Source: Bacteroidetes bacterium UBA7688 (GTDB lineage: Bacteria > Bacteroidota > Bacteroidia > Chitinophagales > Chitinophagaceae). From it: a stretch of DNA of 18,474 bases. The translations under genes and the position numbers were made by a program. The stretch covers positions 1 through 18,474 of the forward strand of contig DLGS01000423.1 in NCBI GenBank assembly GCA_002482815.1. Reading direction: 5' to 3'. Under the pieces are notes generated by a model. The model saw only the letters and a program-made list of their open reading frames with translations, did no database searches and had not been told where the DNA came from. Below are positions 15,271-18,474 of this stretch, in pieces (positions within the stretch are counted from its first letter, which is position 1; each line of letters begins with the position of its first letter).

Positions 15271-15308
15271 AAAAGCGCCGTCACTAAACCGTGACGGCGC
15301 TTTTTTTT
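15271..15308 (+). terminator. Strong intrinsic terminator after the PhaE-like gene
   Basis: A perfect 14-base-pair GC-rich stem (15271-15284 with 15291-15304; core GCGCCGTCAC/GTGACGGCGC), a 6-base loop TAAACC and a run of eight T (15301-15308) lie 20 bases after the stop. It isolates the PHA-related gene from the phosphate-uptake genes. Confidence 0.93.
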
Positions 15309-15376
15309 ACCCGAATGTGCATGTACGAAACAGCTTTAACTCCAATGTTATGTAATTATTAAGTCTTGGTTATTTA

Positions 15377-15407
15377 TTTTTCTTTATACTGTCGGCGGTT
15401 AATTTTG
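15377..15407 (+). promoter_or_regulatory. Candidate promoter of the porin gene
   Basis: TTTT (15377-15380), 19 bases, then TAATTTTG (15400-15407) fits TTTG-N19-TAnnTTTG with one mismatch. It lies just after the terminator and 24 bases before the ATG at 15431. No Pho box could be recognised with confidence. Confidence 0.45.
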
Positions 15408-15430
15408 CAAAAAAAATTAATCAAAAAATA

Positions 15431-16654
15431 ATGCGCCAAAGTTTCTTTTTTCTTTTGTTTTTATTATTCAGTATTTCTTCAAAAGCTCAGCACAATTCTA
15501 TTCTAGACACACCAAAGGTCTCCGCTAAACCCCTGCCAGCAAAAAAATGGTATGAAACTTTTGCTATCAGAGGATATGCTCAGGTTCGATATAACCGTCT
15601 GCTGGAAACAAACGAAAATCTGACTAATGAACAAGGAGACAAATCCTGGGGCAAGGATGGTGGTTTTTTCATCCGTCGGATGCGGATTATTTTATTTGGG
15701 CAGTTGAGCAAGCAGGTTTATTTCTATATTCAGCCGGATTTTGCCAGCAGCCCGAGTTCCGACAAATTGCACTTTGCTCAAATCAGAGATGCATATATGG
15801 ATATCGGTGTAGACAAAAAAAATGAATTCCGATTCCGCGTGGGCCAAAGCAAAGTACCCTATGGATTCGAGAATATGCAATCAAGTCAAAACCGCCTGCC
15901 CTTGGACAGGAATGATGGAATGAACAGCCCCGTAGCCAACGAGCGTGATTTAGGTGTGTTTTTCTATTGGGCACCTTCAAAAATCAGGGAACGCTTTGCG
16001 TATCTGGTAAGTTCCGGACTGAAGGGTAGCGGTGATTATGGTGTATTTGGTCTTGGTGTTTACAACGGTCAAACAGCTAACAACCCTGAGCTAAACAATG
16101 AGCCCCATGTTGTTGCGCGTGTTACCTATCCATTTCAATTTAAAAAGCAAATTATTGAAGGTAGTTTACAAGCATATTCCGGCCAATATGTTTTGACAAA
16201 ATCAAATCTCAGTAGCGGAGTAAAGTATGTAAGCAATTTAAATTATCTTGACCAAAGGGTAGCCGCAACCGCAGTATTATATCCTCAGCCATTTGGTATA
16301 CAGGCAGAATATAATATTGGAAAAGGCCCGGAATTTAATAAAGTAACTGATTCCATCGAAGTGCGCAACTTATCTGGTGGATATATCCTTTTGAATTTTA
16401 AAACATCTTATAAAGAGCACTTATTTTACCCTTTTGTAAGATACCATCAATATAAAGGTGGGAAAAAACACGAGAAGGATGCAAGAAGCTATGAGGTAAA
16501 TGAACTGGAAATAGGAATGGAGTGGCAACCGGTAAAAAATTTCGAACTGGTGGCGATGTATACCATCTCGAAAAGAAGATATGAGGATTTTTCAAAGCAG
16601 GATAATCTGCAAAAAGGGAATCTTTTACGACTTCAGGCACAGGTTAATTTTTAA
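15431..16654 (+). CDS. Outer-membrane porin, OprP/OprO (phosphate-selective) family
   Basis: The protein has 407 residues. It has a signal peptide (hydrophobic 4-16, ending SSKAQ, cut before about residue 20) and a beta-strand pattern throughout. It ends in QAQVNF, a terminal Phe as in outer-membrane barrels recognised by the BAM complex. Family marks include IRGYAQVRYNR near 48, FFIRRMRIILFGQL near 80, QPDFA, RDAYMDIGVDKKNEFRFRVGQSKVPYGFENMQSSQNRLPLDR at about 118-160, and ERDLGVFFYW. This is the porin O/P pattern, whose best-known members pass phosphate or polyphosphate. The following DUF47 and PiT genes support phosphate as substrate, but related barrels in Bacteroidota are often not tested. 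It has its own promoter candidate, and a 117-base gap to DUF47 holds another. Confidence 0.87.
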   Translation: MRQSFFFLLFLLFSISSKAQHNSILDTPKVSAKPLPAKKWYETFAIRGYAQVRYNRLLETNENLTNEQGDKSWGKDGGFFIRRMRIILFGQLSKQVYFYIQPDFASSPSSDKLHFAQIRDAYMDIGVDKKNEFRFRVGQSKVPYGFENMQSSQNRLPLDRNDGMNSPVANERDLGVFFYWAPSKIRERFAYLVSSGLKGSGDYGVFGLGVYNGQTANNPELNNEPHVVARVTYPFQFKKQIIEGSLQAYSGQYVLTKSNLSSGVKYVSNLNYLDQRVAATAVLYPQPFGIQAEYNIGKGPEFNKVTDSIEVRNLSGGYILLNFKTSYKEHLFYPFVRYHQYKGGKKHEKDARSYEVNELEIGMEWQPVKNFELVAMYTISKRRYEDFSKQDNLQKGNLLRLQAQVNF

Positions 16655-16708
16655 TCAGAATTTTTAATTATCGCCAATATTATCTAATTATTAATTCACC
16701 GTACAAAC

Positions 16709-16739
16709 TTTCATTCGCCTGTAATACAGAGTACATTCG
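16709..16739 (+). promoter_or_regulatory. Candidate promoter of the DUF47-PiT unit
   Basis: TTTC (16709-16712), 19 bases, then TACATTCG (16732-16739) shows the exact spacing of TTTG-N19-TAnnTTTG with one mismatch in each box. It lies 33 bases before the ATG at 16772. Weak evidence; read-through from the porin is also possible. Confidence 0.35.
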
Positions 16740-16771
16740 CACAAAATTTAAAATCAAAAAATAAATAAATC

Positions 16772-17419
16772 ATGGGTTTAAATTCTTTTGTAAAATTTTT
16801 TACACCAAAAGACAGAGTTTTCTACAGTATTTTCGAAGAAGTTGCTGATAATCTGTCTGATATGAGTCGAGTTTTCCGTGAAGCCATACATCAGGAAGAC
16901 GATAAAGTAAGAGATAAAATGCTCAGCACTTTAGAAGATTTCGAACACAAAAACGATGACGCAACTCACCGATTGTTTATCGAGCTTGGACAAAACTTCA
17001 TTACACCATTCGATCGCGAAGACATTCATTACCTGGCAACCTCTTTGGACGATGTTGCAGATTATATCTGGGCATCTGCAAAAAGCATTGTGAACTATGA
17101 TATTAATGAAGCGAATGATACGATGCGCTCCTTTGCAGTAGTAATTGACAATTCTGTTCAGGCCTTACGTGTTGCACTAAAAGGCTTGCGCAATATGAAA
17201 GATTTGAAATCCATTACAGATGCCTGTGTGAAAGTAAATAGTTTTGAAAACGAAGCTGATGATATATTGGATGAAGCATTGAAACAATTGTTTTTGCTTG
17301 AAACCAACGCAATAGAGCTTATTAAAAGAAAGGAACTGTATCAGGATATGGAAATCGTGACAGATAAATGCGAAGATGCAGCCAATGTCATCGAGTCTAT
17401 TATCATCAAATATTCTTAA
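16772..17419 (+). CDS. DUF47/PhoU-like phosphate transport regulator
   Basis: The protein has 215 residues and is all-helical, without membrane segments. The sequence follows the DUF47 pattern: LNSFVKFFTPKDRVFYSIFEEVADNL at the N-terminus, then acidic helices with metal-binding-type motifs such as LEDFEHKNDDATHRLF (about 51-66), FITPFDREDIHYLATSLDDVADYIW (76-100), and a second set near 172-208 (NSFENEADDILDEAL, DKCEDAANVIESIIIKYS). DUF47 proteins are relatives of PhoU and are almost always encoded before a PiT-family transporter, which they are thought to regulate or assist. Here the PiT gene follows 29 bases downstream on the same strand, so the pair is surely an operon. Confidence 0.93.
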   Translation: MGLNSFVKFFTPKDRVFYSIFEEVADNLSDMSRVFREAIHQEDDKVRDKMLSTLEDFEHKNDDATHRLFIELGQNFITPFDREDIHYLATSLDDVADYIWASAKSIVNYDINEANDTMRSFAVVIDNSVQALRVALKGLRNMKDLKSITDACVKVNSFENEADDILDEALKQLFLLETNAIELIKRKELYQDMEIVTDKCEDAANVIESIIIKYS

Positions 17420-17448
17420 TTCAACTTTCTTAAGTCTAAATCATATTT

Positions 17449-18474
17449 ATGACGACATTATTAATAGTCATCATTGCACTTGCGCTTATTTTCGATTATA
17501 TCAATGGATTTCATGATGCTGCGAACTCCATTGCTACTGTAGTATCTACCAAAGTACTTTCACCATTTCAGGCGGTGGTTTGGGCAGCTTTTTTCAATTT
17601 CGTAGCTTTTTTCATTTTTAAAGACCATGGGGTGGCGAATACAATTGCCAAAACGGTTCACGAGGCAGATATTACTCTCAATGTAATTCTGGCTGGCCTT
17701 ATTGCGGCTATCGCCTGGAATCTGTTGACCTGGTGGTTTGGTATTCCATCCAGTTCTTCACATACCTTAATCGGTGGTTTTGCAGGAGCAGCTATTGCGC
17801 ATGCCGGATTTAATGCCATTGAAATGGGAACAATTGCAAAAATAGCCAGCTTTATTATTCTTGCGCCGTTGGTGGGAATGTTGGTCGCTTTTATTATTTC
17901 GCTTTGGTTCCTGAATTCTTTCCGCAAGAGCATTGCTCCCAAAATTATTTCCATACTTATTATTATCGGAACGGTCTATTTTGTTTACAATTCTTACGAA
18001 ACCAAAATGACAAAGATTTTGGGATTGAAAAAGATTGAGCAAAGTGAGAAAGGAATCGAAATATTGGATGTTCCTAACAAGACACCGGCTAAAATAATGG
18101 GTCTTAAAAAAGAAGACCTGTTGCTTGCTGTTGATGGAAAACCGGTTTTGGATAAAAAAGAGCTGAATAAAGTACTGGCCGCACATCGTTATGGTGATCA
18201 GATTAGTTTCACTGTTGTTCGCAAAAATGAAGTGAAAGAAGTCAGCACAACGTTTCAACCAAGATTTGAAAGTAATAGCTTGAATTATGTTACTTATGGT
18301 GAAAATGTGAAATGGTTGCTGATTGGTTTTATTATTATTTCAATAGCCTTATTCACCTTATTCCTGAATATGCTGAACTACGCGCAGAGCGAACGTTGGT
18401 TCAAACGAATGCAATTAGTATCATCTGCGGCCTTTAGTATCGGGCATGGTGGAAATGATTCACAAAAAGTAATG
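17449..18474 (+). CDS. pit: PiT-family inorganic phosphate transporter with inserted PDZ-like domain (3' end beyond window)
   Basis: The frame is open for 342 codons from the ATG at 17449 to the window end. The first PiT signature FDYINGFHDAANSIATVV (15-32) and the IPSSSSHTLIGG loop (99-110) are clear. The second inverted repeat begins at the edge with FSIGHGGNDSQKVM (329-342). These transporters take up phosphate, often as metal-phosphate, with H+ or Na+. Hydrophobic segments lie at about 3-17, 43-57, 78-98, 130-155, 166-181 and 288-309. Between the last two is a soluble stretch (about 185-275) that reads as a PDZ domain: GIEILDVPNKTPAKIMGLKKEDLLLAVDGKPV, then a helix ELNKVLAAH and a final strand QISFTVVRKN. 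Positive residues before 166 and after 310 put the PDZ in the periplasm. Such an insertion is not part of the standard family fold. Confidence 0.93.
   Translation, partial: MTTLLIVIIALALIFDYINGFHDAANSIATVVSTKVLSPFQAVVWAAFFNFVAFFIFKDHGVANTIAKTVHEADITLNVILAGLIAAIAWNLLTWWFGIPSSSSHTLIGGFAGAAIAHAGFNAIEMGTIAKIASFIILAPLVGMLVAFIISLWFLNSFRKSIAPKIISILIIIGTVYFVYNSYETKMTKILGLKKIEQSEKGIEILDVPNKTPAKIMGLKKEDLLLAVDGKPVLDKKELNKVLAAHRYGDQISFTVVRKNEVKEVSTTFQPRFESNSLNYVTYGENVKWLLIGFIIISIALFTLFLNMLNYAQSERWFKRMQLVSSAAFSIGHGGNDSQKVM
18016..18258 (+). other. PDZ-like domain inserted in the PiT transporter
   Basis: Codons 190-270 of the transporter gene read as a PDZ module. The order is strand (GIEILDV), the TPAKIMGLKKEDLLLAVDGKPV unit typical of DegP/RseP-type PDZ domains, an alpha helix (DKKELNKVLAAH) and a strand pair (ISFTVVRKN, VSTTFQ). 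An additional membrane helix directly precedes it. Confidence 0.75.

Noticed and set aside
17767..18258. Minus-strand open frame of 163 codons opposite the PiT gene
   Set aside because: The plus strand encodes clear PiT and PDZ-like sequence, while the reverse frame is Asn/Phe/Ser-rich with no recognisable pattern.
1..18474. CRISPR arrays, insertion sequences, tRNA/rRNA genes, phage genes
   Set aside because: No direct-repeat array, transposase, terminal inverted repeat pair, cloverleaf or rRNA sequence was recognised on either strand by eye; all genes look chromosomal with even codon use.

Overview
The window reads as chromosomal DNA of a Bacteroidota bacterium, probably near the Chitinophagaceae/Sphingobacteriia; this is an inference. 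The signs are: AT-rich sequence without Shine-Dalgarno motifs before most genes; several matches to the Bacteroidota promoter form TTTG-N19-TAnnTTTG; the recF / TPR protein / lumazine synthase neighbourhood; and a porin ending in Phe. There are no rRNA or tRNA genes, insertion sequences, CRISPR arrays or phage genes. Coding density is very high, and no gene-free stretch exceeds about 300 bases.

Left part (1-5.2 kb). A minus-strand run reads recF, then a GT-C-like multipass membrane protein (ATGA overlap), then a VWA-domain membrane protein cut by the window edge. Divergent from recF, with starts only 17 bases apart, is pdhA (pyruvate dehydrogenase E1 alpha). A YfgM-like TPR membrane protein and a strong terminator follow.

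Middle part (5.2-13 kb). Next come ribH and a LutA-type CCG-domain Fe-S protein. They converge on an omega-amidase-like nitrilase, which diverges from a plus-strand operon: a PolX-PHP homologue whose polymerase catalytic carboxylates look altered, trpS, and a 55-residue Lys/Arg-rich protein. These three are joined by ATGA and TGATG overlaps. The operon converges on a minus-strand group: msrB (exported form) with nth (ATGA overlap), and upstream of them sdaA (4Fe-4S serine dehydratase).

Right part (13-18.5 kb). A PhaJ-like MaoC hydratase diverges from a 503-residue Met/Asn/Gln-rich protein whose C-terminal part resembles PhaE, the class III polyhydroxyalkanoate synthase subunit. Together they suggest a PHA-related locus, although no phaC is present here. 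After a strong terminator comes a phosphate-uptake set: an OprP/OprO-like porin, a DUF47/PhoU-like protein and a PiT phosphate transporter. The transporter is cut by the window end and carries an inserted extra membrane segment plus a PDZ-like domain.

The observations most worth following are the PDZ-containing PiT transporter, the Met-rich PhaE-like/phasin-like protein with its repeated xNW motif, the altered PolX active site, and the small basic protein translationally coupled to trpS.
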